The notes beneath the pieces were generated by a model. It saw only the letters and a program-made list of their open reading frames with translations. It was not told where the DNA came from and searched no databases. A stretch of 64,000 bases of DNA from an uncultured Rikenellaceae bacterium (GTDB lineage Bacteria; Bacteroidota; Bacteroidia; Bacteroidales; Rikenellaceae): positions 85,274-149,273 of the forward strand of contig CALVFY010000002.1 in NCBI GenBank assembly GCA_944326945.1. The letters run 5' to 3'. Both the position numbers and the translations under genes were made by a program. Of the stretch, positions 1-9,194 are shown piece after piece; the stretch's first letter is position 1, and each line of letters starts with the position of its first letter.

Positions 1-187
1 GCTGGCGGGTCGACTCTTTCATGCGGTATTCGACCGGAGTGTCGAAAAAGAAAGAGAAGCCTATATAGAAAAGTACGGCGATTCCGATCCAACCGAACAG
101 ATGGATCACCACGCGAATTACATTTTGACGGAAGTGGCGTCTGCGATCGAACCAGGGAGGACGTATGGTGTTTGTCTTTTGTTTCAT
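1..187 (-). CDS. Partial envelope protein, probable M23-type peptidase paralogue (N-terminus only)
   Basis: Only the first 62 codons are visible; the rest lies beyond the left edge. The start is the ATG at 185-187, four bases after the stop of the next gene, so both are probably co-transcribed. The visible part has a basic cytoplasmic tail, one membrane helix at about residues 27-46, and then FFFDTPVEYRM. That segment closely matches FFFYTPKMYRI after the membrane helix of the neighbouring M23 peptidase, which suggests a tandem duplication. The catalytic domain is not in the window, so the peptidase assignment is inference from this match alone. Confidence 0.6.
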   Translation of the reverse strand, partial: MKQKTNTIRPPWFDRRRHFRQNVIRVVIHLFGWIGIAVLFYIGFSFFFDTPVEYRMKESTRQ

Positions 188-191
188 ACGG

Positions 192-1157
192 TTAATCTGC
201 TTCGTAAGTAGTGGCTTTGGCCTCTTGGATGATCCGTTCGAAATCCTCTTCGCTCATGTCGCGGCGGAAGTAGTTGATCGGGTCTACATGGCGACCCATG
301 TAGATTACCTCGTAGTGAAGGTGTGGACCGGTGGAACGACCCGTACTGCCCACCTCGCCGATTTTTTCTCCCCGGCGGACTTGTTGGCCCGGAACCACGT
401 CTATTTTACTCAGATGGGCGTAACGGGTTTTGTAGCCGAATCCGTGGTCGATCAGAATCTGTTTGCCGTAGCCTCGGCCACCTCGATCTCCGGTGACAAT
501 CCCATTGCCCGTGGCATATACCGGGTCGCCCGTGCGGGCTCCGAGGTCGATACCCTCGTGCATGATGAACCGGCCCAAAATAGGGTGGTTGCGTCCCCCG
601 AAAGCTCCGATATTGCCTCGCAGGTTGCGCCGATCGATGGGCCAGATGGCGGGGATGGCCACAGCCATTTTCTCTTTGTCTTTGGAGAGAATCTGAAGTT
701 GGTCGAGCGACTTGGATTCCAGATATAACAGACGGGTCATGGCATCGAGGTCTTTCCAGGTATCGATCATCAACGGGGCAAAATGGTCATTGGCCATTGC
801 TGCATATTTTTCATCCGGATAGGGGGTGTATATTCCGGGAATGGAGAGCGTATCGGCCGCAAATAGCGAACGATAGACGTTCTGATCCCGATGTTTGATC
901 TCCTCTATTTTGCGGGTAGCCGCCTTGATCTTGTCGCGAAGAATGTCGTATTTGAGAATCAATTCGCTGTTTTCGCGGTTGATTCGGTACATTTTCGGCG
1001 TGTAGAAAAAGAACGAAAAGACAAAGTTGACTACCGATGCCAGGATGAATCCAATCAGGATTTTTCGCAACAGACGATAGAATCGGATGCGGAACGGCGC
1101 AGCGATCACTTCATAGGTGAGGGTTTGTGGATTGAATTTATACTCTTTTTTGGCCAT
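192..1157 (-). CDS. M23 family metallopeptidase, membrane-anchored
   Basis: Murein endopeptidase of the LytM type, expected to cut peptidoglycan cross-links in the periplasm. The 321-residue protein has a short cytoplasmic N-terminus, one membrane helix at about 33-52, a probable coiled coil at about 58-95, and a C-terminal M23 domain from about 180. Zinc ligands are visible: His200 and Asp204 in HEGIDLG, and His281 in HLHYEV, with His279 as the likely catalytic partner. All ligands are present, so it should be active rather than an EnvC-like activator. It is followed at 4 bp by a paralogue. A -7 box TAATTTTG lies at 1186-1193 on this strand. Confidence 0.9.
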   Translation of the reverse strand: MAKKEYKFNPQTLTYEVIAAPFRIRFYRLLRKILIGFILASVVNFVFSFFFYTPKMYRINRENSELILKYDILRDKIKAATRKIEEIKHRDQNVYRSLFAADTLSIPGIYTPYPDEKYAAMANDHFAPLMIDTWKDLDAMTRLLYLESKSLDQLQILSKDKEKMAVAIPAIWPIDRRNLRGNIGAFGGRNHPILGRFIMHEGIDLGARTGDPVYATGNGIVTGDRGGRGYGKQILIDHGFGYKTRYAHLSKIDVVPGQQVRRGEKIGEVGSTGRSTGPHLHYEVIYMGRHVDPINYFRRDMSEEDFERIIQEAKATTYEAD

Positions 1158-1185
1158 TCTCAGAAAAACTCTCTGTCGGAAGAGG

Positions 1186-1193
1186 CAAAATTA
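1186..1193 (-). promoter_or_regulatory. Promoter -7 element of the M23 peptidase operon
   Basis: On the minus strand this reads TAATTTTG, a full match to the Bacteroidota -7 consensus TAnnTTTG, about 29 bases upstream of the start codon. A GTTG about 20 bases further upstream (1214-1217) could be a weak -33 element. Confidence 0.5.
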
Positions 1194-1272
1194 GACTAAT
1201 TTGTGTAATTTTACAACCTCATTTTGAAAACGAAAAAAATTCGGCATTATTTAGTGTAGAAAAATACAACTC

Positions 1273-3894
1273 ATGGAATCGAATCAGATCAGAGAGGCTT
1301 TTCTGGAATTTTTCCGGTCAAAGGGTCACCAGATTGTGCCCTCGGCACCGATGGTGGTCAAGAACGACCCTACATTGATGTTTACCAATGCGGGCATGAA
1401 TCAATTCAAAGATAAATTTTTGGGTAATTCGCCCATTACCAGCAAACGGGTGGCCGATACACAGAAGTGTCTGCGGGTGTCGGGTAAACACAACGATCTG
1501 GAAGAGGTAGGACATGACACCTATCATCACACCATGTTCGAGATGCTCGGGAACTGGTCTTTCGGCGATTATTTCAAGAAAGAGGCGATTTCATGGGCAT
1601 GGGAACTGTTGACCGAGGTGTATAAGCTGCCCAAAGAGAGATTGTATGCCACGATTTTCGAAGGTAGTGAAGAGGATGGGGTGCCACGCGATCAGGAGGC
1701 TTATGAGTATTGGGCGCAATTCCTCCCTGCCGATCATATTATTCTCGGAAATAAACACGACAATTTCTGGGAGATGGGAGATACGGGTCCGTGCGGTCCT
1801 TGCAGCGAAATCCATTTCGACCTGCGTTCCGATGAGGAAAGGGCTCAGAAAGAGGGACGTGAGCTGGTCAATGCAGGGCATCATCTGGTGATCGAGATAT
1901 GGAACCTGGTTTTCATGCAATTCAACCGCAAGGCAAATGGATCTTTGGAACCGCTGCCCGCTCATCATGTGGATACGGGTATGGGTTTCGAACGGCTTTG
2001 CATGATTCTTCAGGGCAAGCAGAGTAATTATGATACCGATATTTTCCAACCTACGATCCGGGAGATTTCGGAAATGTCGGGTAAAAAATATGGCGAAGAT
2101 CCCAAGTCCGATGTGGCTATGCGGGTTGTTGCCGATCACTTGCGAGCCATTGCCTTCTCGATTGCCGACGGGCAGTTGCCTTCAAACGTGAAAGCGGGAT
2201 ATGTGATCCGCCGGATTCTGCGCCGGGCCGTACGATATGGTTATACCTATCTGGGATTTACGGAACCGTTTATCTGCCGTTTGGTAGATGGACTGGCTGA
2301 TCGTATGGGACATCAGTTCCCGGAACTGGTGGCTCAGAAGGGGTTGATCAAAAGTGTTATGGAGGAGGAGGAGAGCGCTTTCCTGCGTACGCTTGCTACG
2401 GGAATCAACTTGCTCGACAACGTTATCCGCAAATCGAAAGCCGATGGTGGAAAAACTATCTGCGGAGCGGATGCCTTTCTCCTGTACGATACGTATGGAT
2501 TTCCGATCGACCTGACCGAATTGATCGCCCGAGAACAGGGAATGGAGGTCGATCTGGAGGGATTCGACAAGGAACTGCAGGCTCAGAAAGCCCGTTCGCG
2601 TAATGCAGCTGCCGTGGATACGGACGATTGGGTGGAGGTTCGCCCCATAGAGGAGAGCCGGTTTGTGGGATATGATACGTTGGAGAATGAGGTACGGATT
2701 GCCCGTTATCGTCGTGTGACGACAAAAGGGAAGAGCTATTATCAACTGGTGTTCGATGTGACGCCGTTCTATGGGAATTCGGGCGGTCAGGCCGGAGATA
2801 CCGGATATATCGAACATGGAGACGAGCGGATAGCTATTACGGATACTCAGAAAGAGAACAATCTGACGATACATATTGCGGAAAAATTGCCGGCTGATCT
2901 TTCGGCATTGTTCCATGCTGTTGTGGATCGTGAGCGCCGTGCCGCCTCGGCCAACAATCATACGGCTACCCACTTGATGCATGAAGCGTTGCGAGAAGTG
3001 CTTGGAACTCATGTGGAGCAGAAAGGCTCGCTTGTGACAGCCGATTATCTGCGGTTTGACTTCTCCCATTTTCAGAAAGTCACGGACGAACAGTTGCGCG
3101 AGGTGGAAAAACGGGTGAATGCCAAGATCCGCGCAAATTATCCGCTGGAAGAACAACGTGAATGCCCGATCGAAAAGGCTCGTGAATTGGGCGCCATGAT
3201 GCTCTTCGGAGAAAAATACGGTGATAAGGTTCGTGTGGTGAAGTTCGGCTCGTCGATAGAGTTCTGTGGAGGTACACACGTTTCGTTTACGGGGAATATT
3301 GGTCTGTTCAAGATCCTTTCGGAAAGCGCTACTTCGGCCGGAGTACGGCGTATCGAGGCTGTTACGGGGGCCCGGGCAGAGGAATATGTGTATGGCTTGG
3401 AGAATACGTTGAAAGATATCCAACAGTTCGTTAATAACCCTTCGGTGGCCCAGGCCGTGAAAAAACTGCTGGAGGATAACACCGAATTGCATAAGGAACT
3501 GGATGAATTGCATCGGGAACGGGTTAATTCTTTGAGAGATAAGGTGGCTGCCGAGTTGAAAGAGGAGGATGGACTGGTGTTGTGTGCTCGGGAAATTAAT
3601 CTGGCCCCTCCTTTTATTAAAGATATGGCATTTGCTTTGAAGCCTCAATTCCCAAGACTGGTAATGGTGATCGGATCGAATGCGGGAGGTAAGGCCACGC
3701 TGACCATTATGCTCGGTGATGAGATTGTGGCTCAGGGTGTGAATGCCTCGCAGGTGGTGCGTGAAGCTGCCAAAGAGATCAATGGCGGCGGCGGCGGTCA
3801 GCCGTTCTTCGCTACGGCCGGAGGCAAGAATCCGGAAGGGCTGGAGAAGGCGATTCTGAAGGCCGTGGATATGATAAAGGAAAAACTTAAGTAG
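1273..3894 (+). CDS. alaS: Alanine--tRNA ligase
   Basis: Charges tRNA-Ala with alanine in the cytoplasm. At 873 residues it has the normal full length. The N-terminal class II aminoacylation core contains the [17 protein letters not shown] segment. The editing domain carries the zinc-site motifs HTATHLMHE and CGGTH, which clear mischarged Ser and Gly. A coiled stretch and the C-terminal DHH-associated domain with the GGGGGQP motif follow. Transcribed divergently from the M23 gene. gpmI follows 14 bp downstream, so the two probably share a transcript. Confidence 0.98.
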   Translation: MESNQIREAFLEFFRSKGHQIVPSAPMVVKNDPTLMFTNAGMNQFKDKFLGNSPITSKRVADTQKCLRVSGKHNDLEEVGHDTYHHTMFEMLGNWSFGDYFKKEAISWAWELLTEVYKLPKERLYATIFEGSEEDGVPRDQEAYEYWAQFLPADHIILGNKHDNFWEMGDTGPCGPCSEIHFDLRSDEERAQKEGRELVNAGHHLVIEIWNLVFMQFNRKANGSLEPLPAHHVDTGMGFERLCMILQGKQSNYDTDIFQPTIREISEMSGKKYGEDPKSDVAMRVVADHLRAIAFSIADGQLPSNVKAGYVIRRILRRAVRYGYTYLGFTEPFICRLVDGLADRMGHQFPELVAQKGLIKSVMEEEESAFLRTLATGINLLDNVIRKSKADGGKTICGADAFLLYDTYGFPIDLTELIAREQGMEVDLEGFDKELQAQKARSRNAAAVDTDDWVEVRPIEESRFVGYDTLENEVRIARYRRVTTKGKSYYQLVFDVTPFYGNSGGQAGDTGYIEHGDERIAITDTQKENNLTIHIAEKLPADLSALFHAVVDRERRAASANNHTATHLMHEALREVLGTHVEQKGSLVTADYLRFDFSHFQKVTDEQLREVEKRVNAKIRANYPLEEQRECPIEKARELGAMMLFGEKYGDKVRVVKFGSSIEFCGGTHVSFTGNIGLFKILSESATSAGVRRIEAVTGARAEEYVYGLENTLKDIQQFVNNPSVAQAVKKLLEDNTELHKELDELHRERVNSLRDKVAAELKEEDGLVLCAREINLAPPFIKDMAFALKPQFPRLVMVIGSNAGGKATLTIMLGDEIVAQGVNASQVVREAAKEINGGGGGQPFFATAGGKNPEGLEKAILKAVDMIKEKLK

Positions 3895-3908
3895 GAGATA
3901 GAAAAGAT

Positions 3909-5438
3909 ATGAAACAGAAAGTATTGCTGATGATTCTCGACGGTTGGGGAATCGGTAATCACACTAAAGGTGATGTGGTCTATTCGGCTCATCCGGAGTA
4001 CATCAATGGTTTGTCGGCAAAATACCCTCATGCACAACTGTTGACCGACGGAGAAAATGTGGGTTTGCCTGAGGGACAGATGGGTAATTCAGAGGTGGGT
4101 CACCTCAATATCGGTGCCGGTCGGGTGGTGTATCAGGATCTGGTGAAAATCAACCGTGCCTGCCGGGACAATTCGATTCTGAAGAATCCGGAGGTCGAAA
4201 AGGCATTTGCCTATGCAAAAGAGAATGGGAAACAGGTTCATTTCATGGGACTGGTTTCCGATGGCGGAGTTCACAGCTCGTTGGAACACCTCTTTAAATT
4301 ATGTGATATTTCAAAAGAGTACGGTCTGGGCGACAAGACATTCGTGCATTGCTTCATGGACGGTCGGGATACGGATCCGCACAGTGGAAAAGGTTATATC
4401 GAGCAGTTGGAGGCACACATGGCTGTGTCGGCCGGACGTATTGCCTCGGTAATCGGCCGTTATTATGCGATGGACCGTGACAAACGGTGGGAACGGATCA
4501 AGGAGGCTTACGACCTGCTGGTGAACGGAGTCGGTAAAGCCGTTTCGAGTGCCGCACAGGGTGTGCAGGAGTCTTATGATGAGGGGGTAACCGATGAATT
4601 TATCAAACCGATTTCTGTGGTGGGCGCAGACGGCAAGCCTGTCGGTACCATTCAGGAGGGGGACCTGGTGATTTTCTTCAATTTCCGGAATGACCGGGCC
4701 AGAGAATTGACGATTGTGTTGACACAGGAGGATATGCCCGAGGCAGGAATGCATACTCTGCCGCTCTACTACTGCACGATGACCCCTTACGATGCGAAAT
4801 TCCAAGGGTTGCACATTCTTTTCGATAAGGAAAACGTACATAACACGATCGGAGAATATGTGTCGAAACAGGGTCTGAAACAGTTGCGTATTGCCGAGAC
4901 CGAGAAGTACGCCCATGTTACCTTCTTCTTGAACGGAGGCCGAGAGGAGAAGTTTGATGGCGAAGACCGTATTTTGATCGCTTCGCCAAAGGTGGCTACG
5001 TATGATTTGAAGCCTGAAATGAGTGCTTACGAGGTGAAGGATGCGCTCGTGGAGGCATTGGGAACTCAGAAATTCGATTTCATTGCGTTGAATTTTGCTA
5101 ATGGCGATATGGTCGGTCATACGGGTGTGTATGAGGCGATTATGAAGGCTGTGAAGGCCGTGGATGCTTGTGTGAAAGAGGTCGTTGAGGCCGCTAAGGC
5201 AAATGGTTATGAAGTGGTCATTATTGCCGATCACGGAAATGCTGATAATGCAATTAATCCTGACGGTACGCCTAATACGGCCCATTCGCTTAATCCTGTG
5301 CCCATTATTGTGGTTTCGGACCGGGTGAAGAGCGTGGAGAACGGTGTGCTGGCCGATGTGGCACCTACGGTGTTGAAATTGATGGGATTATCGCAGCCGG
5401 CAGAAATGACTGGTCATGCGTTAGTGGAACTGAAATAG
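3909..5438 (+). CDS. gpmI: 2,3-bisphosphoglycerate-independent phosphoglycerate mutase
   Basis: Interconverts 3- and 2-phosphoglycerate in glycolysis using two Mn2+ ions. Its 509 residues fit the family. The phosphoserine nucleophile sits in [11 protein letters not shown] near the N-terminus. Metal-binding segments DGRDTDP and IADHGNADN are both present. A purine-rich AGGAGA lies upstream of the ATG, unusual in a phylum that often lacks Shine-Dalgarno sites. The gene ends at a good terminator (5461-5497). Confidence 0.98.
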   Translation: MKQKVLLMILDGWGIGNHTKGDVVYSAHPEYINGLSAKYPHAQLLTDGENVGLPEGQMGNSEVGHLNIGAGRVVYQDLVKINRACRDNSILKNPEVEKAFAYAKENGKQVHFMGLVSDGGVHSSLEHLFKLCDISKEYGLGDKTFVHCFMDGRDTDPHSGKGYIEQLEAHMAVSAGRIASVIGRYYAMDRDKRWERIKEAYDLLVNGVGKAVSSAAQGVQESYDEGVTDEFIKPISVVGADGKPVGTIQEGDLVIFFNFRNDRARELTIVLTQEDMPEAGMHTLPLYYCTMTPYDAKFQGLHILFDKENVHNTIGEYVSKQGLKQLRIAETEKYAHVTFFLNGGREEKFDGEDRILIASPKVATYDLKPEMSAYEVKDALVEALGTQKFDFIALNFANGDMVGHTGVYEAIMKAVKAVDACVKEVVEAAKANGYEVVIIADHGNADNAINPDGTPNTAHSLNPVPIIVVSDRVKSVENGVLADVAPTVLKLMGLSQPAEMTGHALVELK

Positions 5439-5460
5439 ATAAAGTTACGTATACGGAGAG

Positions 5461-5497
5461 AGGCCTTGGAGGTTTGTTCCAGGGCCTTTCCTTTTTT
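5461..5497 (+). terminator. Rho-independent terminator of alaS-gpmI
   Basis: The 10-bp stem pairs AGGCCTTGGA (5461-5470) with TCCAGGGCCT (5478-5487), with one G-U pair and a 7-base loop. A T-rich tract follows (5488-5497). Confidence 0.85.
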
Positions 5498-5828
5498 ATA
5501 AAGAAACCAAAGAAATTTCTTTATTTGTTTTTGCATGAAATTGTTTGTGATTTTACGGACAATAAAATAATGCGGGTATGGAGGAATACCGTAGATCAAG
5601 AATCTCTGGCTAAAGCAATGCCAAAGAGACTTGTAGCTTGGTTGCATGCAAATGTATGGAGGACCATCTGTTAACAGCCGATCGGAATATTTTTCGGTAC
5701 AGTGGCATCCTTTATTATCTTATCCGGATATCTGTTCAGTTTACAGTCGATAGATGTTACCCGGGTGAAAAAATAATTCCGGAATCTTAAAACAGTAGAT
5801 AAATAGCATCCGGACATTGCATTTTTTA
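5498..5828. other. Gene-free interval between gpmI and the DMT transporter
   Basis: About 330 bases with no convincing reading frame, tRNA or repeat. The short open frames on both strands have no recognisable protein features and no good start context. Apart from the flanking terminator and promoter, I see nothing in it. Confidence 0.5.
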
Positions 5829-5836
5829 TAATTTTG
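5829..5836 (+). promoter_or_regulatory. Promoter -7 element of the DMT transporter gene
   Basis: TAATTTTG matches TAnnTTTG, 44 bases before the start codon. No clear -33 TTTG is seen at the usual distance. Confidence 0.45.
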
Positions 5837-5880
5837 CATTCCCGTTTAGAAAACAGAATAATTTTCACGTAAAAGAAAAC

Positions 5881-6771
5881 ATGAAATCACTAAGCAGAAA
5901 TGCCATTATCGGTTACCCTGCAGGCATAATTACCGGTGTAACATACGGATTGAATCCCTTGTTCGCTCTTCCTTTAATGAAGAATGGAGCTGCTGTAGAA
6001 TCAATTCTTTTTTTCCGTTATATCATTTCTGTCTTGCTTCTGGGTGTGTTTCTTTTGGTGGGCAAACAATGTTTTAGAGTGTCGTGGAAGCAGGTCGGAG
6101 TATTGCTTGTTTTGGGGCTGCTTTATACTTCAAGCAGCATATTATTGTTTGATGCGTTTAAATATATTGCGTCGGGGCTTGCTACAGCATTGGTTTTTCT
6201 CTATCCAGTTCTTGTGGCCATTATTATGGTTTTCCTTCGGGTTGTACCGTCTTGGCCGGTGTGGCTCTCTATTCTCCTTACATTCGTGGGCGTTGTTGTC
6301 ATGACACAAAGCGATGCTAATCAGACGATTAATCCAGAGGGTGTTTTTCTGTCGTTAGGATCGGCGTTGGTTTATGCCTTGTTTATCATCATTATTAATC
6401 GGAGTAAAATTATCAGCAATATTTCCAATTCTCTGTTGACGTTTTATGCACTTGGGGTCGGTGCAATAGTCTTTTTTGTGAAGATCGTGTTGTCTGATGT
6501 ATCGCTATTTACGGGTCTTGAAGATAAGATGGTTTGGTTGAATCTTGTAGGTTTGGCTATTTTTCCCACCATTATTTCCACGGCTTCTTTGGCGATCGCT
6601 ACCCGTAATATTGGTGCAACCAAAGCGTCCGTCCTCGGAGTATTCGAACCCATTACGGCTATTCTTATCGGGACTGTGGTTTTTGGCGAACCCATCACAA
6701 TGAATATTATTGTCGGGATTTTGCTTTCTATAGCCGCTGTGACGTTTATGATCGCCAAAACCAAACGGTAG
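5881..6771 (+). CDS. DMT superfamily (EamA) transporter
   Basis: Inner-membrane protein of 296 residues with about ten hydrophobic helices in two repeated halves, the EamA arrangement. Members export amino acids, other metabolites or drugs; the substrate cannot be read from sequence. Motifs typical of the C-terminal repeat are seen in ATKASVLGVFEPITA and GEPIT. It appears monocistronic. It converges with the hydroxyacid dehydrogenase gene, with only 11 bp between the stop codons and no hairpin there. Confidence 0.88.
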   Translation: MKSLSRNAIIGYPAGIITGVTYGLNPLFALPLMKNGAAVESILFFRYIISVLLLGVFLLVGKQCFRVSWKQVGVLLVLGLLYTSSSILLFDAFKYIASGLATALVFLYPVLVAIIMVFLRVVPSWPVWLSILLTFVGVVVMTQSDANQTINPEGVFLSLGSALVYALFIIIINRSKIISNISNSLLTFYALGVGAIVFFVKIVLSDVSLFTGLEDKMVWLNLVGLAIFPTIISTASLAIATRNIGATKASVLGVFEPITAILIGTVVFGEPITMNIIVGILLSIAAVTFMIAKTKR

Positions 6772-6782
6772 AGTAATTTGGG

Positions 6783-7739
6783 TCAGTCGTGAGTTGTGTT
6801 GGCAAGGAATTGGCGGATATTTTCGGCGACTTTGTCGATGAGATTGATCAATGCCTCTTTCGACGACCAGGCAGAGTGGGGGGTGAGGACCAATTTGTTC
6901 GGATATTGGATATGTAGCAGAGGATTGTCGGCAGGAAGCGGTTCAATGGCATAGACATCAATGCCTGCTCCTGCAATCGTACCCGCATCGAGGGCTTCAG
7001 CCAAAGCTGTTTCGTCTACGATTCCCCCTCGGGCCATATTGATAATGAATGCGGTAGGTTTCATTAGCTCCAGTTGTGCCTTGCCGATCAGATGATGGGT
7101 CCTGGGTGTGAGAGGCGCATGAATCGATACAATATCCGATGAACGGAGCAGGTCGTCCAATGTTTTCTGAGGGTAGGATTCGGCACGCTTTACACCCGAT
7201 ACCGAGTGATAAACCACATGGCAGCCGAATGCTGTAGCCAGCGAAGCGACTTGTCTTCCGATATTGCCCAGACCAATGATGCCCCAGTTCTTGCCGTGCA
7301 GTTCGTGGGTGGGGCATCCGAAGTCGAACAGCCTTTCCGAATGGGAGTAGGCGCCGCTTTTGATAAAATGGTCGTAGTAGAGTGTCTGTTTCATTAGGGC
7401 CAATACGTCACAGAGGGTCTGCTCGGCTACGGAATAGGTCGAATAACCGATGGCATTGCGTACGCAAATCCCCAGTTGGGCTGCCGTCTCGAGGTCTACA
7501 TTATTCATGCCTGTTGCGGCGACACAGATCAGTTTCAGTCGGGGCAGAGCCCGGAGAGTATCACCCATGAGCGGCGTTTTGTTGGCGATCACGACATCTG
7601 CCTCATGGCAACGTTCGACGATCAATTCCGCAGGTGTGATGTCGTAACCGGTGTAGTGGCCGAGAACTTCGATGGGAGTAAGGTCTGTGTGATTGACGGT
7701 GTATTGATCTAAGAATACAATATTTACAGCGTTGTTCAT
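6783..7739 (-). CDS. D-2-hydroxyacid dehydrogenase (glycerate dehydrogenase-like)
   Basis: NAD(P)-dependent reduction of a 2-keto acid to a D-2-hydroxy acid; the closest general type is hydroxypyruvate/glyoxylate reductase, but the substrate is uncertain. The Rossmann motif GLGNIGRQVA is in the middle. The catalytic Arg lies in NMARGGIVDE, the Glu in the segment ending YAIEPLP, and the His in LTPHSAW. I chose the ATG at 7737-7739 (318 residues, starting MNNAVNIVFLD). A longer frame to 7802 would overlap the upstream tcdA-like gene, and its extra residues do not look like this family. The gene lies 11 bp after that gene in the same operon. Confidence 0.9.
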   Translation of the reverse strand: MNNAVNIVFLDQYTVNHTDLTPIEVLGHYTGYDITPAELIVERCHEADVVIANKTPLMGDTLRALPRLKLICVAATGMNNVDLETAAQLGICVRNAIGYSTYSVAEQTLCDVLALMKQTLYYDHFIKSGAYSHSERLFDFGCPTHELHGKNWGIIGLGNIGRQVASLATAFGCHVVYHSVSGVKRAESYPQKTLDDLLRSSDIVSIHAPLTPRTHHLIGKAQLELMKPTAFIINMARGGIVDETALAEALDAGTIAGAGIDVYAIEPLPADNPLLHIQYPNKLVLTPHSAWSSKEALINLIDKVAENIRQFLANTTHD

Positions 7740-7750
7740 AACATATTGAT

Positions 7751-8485
7751 TTAGTTCATCTCTCCGATCAGGCCGCGAATCACGACCGATGCGCATCCGC
7801 ATCCGAATACGGCAGGAAGATAGGATATGGTGCCTACGTTCGATTTTTTATTGGTCTCCTCACATAGAATCATGGAGCCCGGGCGAACAGGCTCGGCCGA
7901 GAATACAGCTTGGAAACCGCTGTGAATACCTATTTTATGTAGTCTTTTGCGCAGCATGTGGGCTAACGGACAGTGGTGAGTGCGGGAGATATCGCAAATC
8001 TCCATTCGGGTAGGATCGGTTTTGGCTCCGGCACCCATTGAACTGACCACCGGATACCCCCGTTCGAGACATCCTGCTATCAGATTGACTTTGGGGGCCA
8101 GGGTGTCGATGGCGTCCACGACATAATCATACGGACCTTCGTCGAGCAACTGGTCCGTAGTTTCATCGCGGATGTAGTCGCAGACTGTCCGAAGGGTCAT
8201 CTCCGGATTGATCTCTTTTAATCTTTGGGCCAGTACTTTGGCTTTGGGTTGTCCGATGGTAGAGTGAAGAGCGATCAGTTGTCGGTTGAGATTGCTTTCG
8301 GCCACGATATCCGCGTCGGCAATGGTCATACGGCCCACACCGCTGCGGCAGATCATCTCGGCTGCGTATGCCCCTACGCCGCCTAATCCCACAACCAATA
8401 CATGGGACTGACGAAGGGTCTCCAGTTTTTCGTGGCCCAGTAACAATTCGGTTCTTTCCTGCCAGGCGGGGGTCATGCTATCCAT
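7751..8485 (-). CDS. tcdA: tRNA threonylcarbamoyladenosine dehydratase (TcdA/CsdL-like)
   Basis: E1-like ThiF/MoeB-family enzyme of 244 residues. It is expected to use ATP to cyclise t6A at position 37 of tRNAs to ct6A. The nucleotide-binding motif is VVGLGGVGAYAAEMICRSG, followed by DADIVAESNLNRQ. The segment VVDAIDTLAPKVNLI and the C-terminal FGCGCASVVIRGL fit the TcdA branch rather than MoeB or ThiF. Its second Met codon (8474-8476) overlaps the TGA of the upstream tatD-like gene as ATGA, so translation is probably coupled. The first Met (8485) is three codons earlier. Confidence 0.85.
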   Translation of the reverse strand: MDSMTPAWQERTELLLGHEKLETLRQSHVLVVGLGGVGAYAAEMICRSGVGRMTIADADIVAESNLNRQLIALHSTIGQPKAKVLAQRLKEINPEMTLRTVCDYIRDETTDQLLDEGPYDYVVDAIDTLAPKVNLIAGCLERGYPVVSSMGAGAKTDPTRMEICDISRTHHCPLAHMLRKRLHKIGIHSGFQAVFSAEPVRPGSMILCEETNKKSNVGTISYLPAVFGCGCASVVIRGLIGEMN

Positions 8486-9126
8486 CTTTTGTAGTTTTTA
8501 TATAAGGTGTGTCGTAGAGAGTCGATCGGGACCTCGAGCAGATTGGCAACTGTTGTGTATAGGTCCCGGATCGAATCGGAAGAATCGTCCGTCTCCAGGA
8601 AGAGTTGTCCGAGAGGGATTGTTCGTAACGCGTCGATGGTTTTCGGCGAGTGAAGAGAGCGTGTTCCAAACGAAAGATAGTATCCTTTTCGAAGAATTTG
8701 TTCGGCTTGTTGTCGATTTCCAGTGAATCCGTGAAACAAAACACCCGTCAGACGATAAGGTTCGAGGGTGGAGAGTGTATCGTCCCAGGCTCGTACCGAG
8801 TGGAGTATGACCGGTAATCGGCGGTTTGAGGCAATAGTGAGTTGCCGCTTGAATATCGATAGTTGGCGAAGAGGATCGATCGGACGGAAATGGTCGAGAC
8901 CGATCTCTCCGATGGCAGACAGTCCGGGAAGCGTTTCGAGGTCTGCGAGAAGATGCTCGATGGTGTGTTCCTCGAGACGCTCCAGGCTCCAGGGGTGTAT
9001 GCCTGCCGCGCAGGGAGGAAGACAGGTTTGTCCCGGTTCGCCCAACATACAGGTCGTCACCGAAACGATCTGAGGATCGTACACGGGCCGGTGGGTGTGG
9101 ATATTTATGTATGGATCGGATGTCAC
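8473..9126 (-). CDS. TatD family metal-dependent hydrolase
   Basis: Predicted metal-dependent hydrolase, likely a 3'-5' exonuclease or deoxyribonuclease of the TatD group. Family signatures in order are NIHTH, AAGIHPW, IGEIGLD, ILHSVRA, FHGFTG and LETDDS, giving the usual His, Glu and Asp metal ligands. I prefer the GTG at 9124-9126. The only upstream ATG (9184-9186) lies outside a -7 box on this strand (9170-9177), so a transcript from there would not contain it, and the extra 20 residues carry no family feature. The alternative frame end is 9186. The 3' end overlaps tcdA. Confidence 0.82.
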   Translation of the reverse strand: MTSDPYINIHTHRPVYDPQIVSVTTCMLGEPGQTCLPPCAAGIHPWSLERLEEHTIEHLLADLETLPGLSAIGEIGLDHFRPIDPLRQLSIFKRQLTIASNRRLPVILHSVRAWDDTLSTLEPYRLTGVLFHGFTGNRQQAEQILRKGYYLSFGTRSLHSPKTIDALRTIPLGQLFLETDDSSDSIRDLYTTVANLLEVPIDSLRHTLYKNYKRWIA

Positions 9127-9128
9127 CG

Positions 9129-9158
9129 TTTGTTGTACTTTGGAATTTGTTAATTTTG
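9129..9158 (+). promoter_or_regulatory. Promoter of hydE (-33 and -7)
   Basis: -33 TTTG at 9129-9132 and -7 TAATTTTG at 9151-9158 are separated by 18 bp, a full match to the Bacteroidota promoter pattern. The start codon at 9195 follows about 30 bases after the expected transcription start. Confidence 0.65.
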
Positions 9159-9169
9159 TCCCTGGCTGA

Positions 9170-9177
9170 CAAAAATA
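9170..9177 (-). promoter_or_regulatory. Promoter -7 element of the tatD-tcdA-dehydrogenase operon
   Basis: On the minus strand this reads TATTTTTG (TAnnTTTG). No -33 TTTG is visible at the right distance. It sits immediately next to the hydE -7 box on the other strand. Confidence 0.4.
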
Positions 9178-9194
9178 CAAAAACATTCGTGAAT

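Noticed and set aside
2182..3648. 488-codon open frame on the minus strand inside alaS
   Set aside because: Fully antisense to a conserved gene, with no domain or start signal. The same holds for long antisense frames inside gpmI, nqrF, galK (39349-40527), uvrA and atpA.
5498..5828. Short open frames (60-77 codons) after gpmI
   Set aside because: They overlap each other on opposite strands, cross the terminator or have no protein-like features.
7740..7802. Longer start of the D-2-hydroxyacid dehydrogenase
   Set aside because: It would overlap the tcdA-like gene, and the added residues do not resemble the family.
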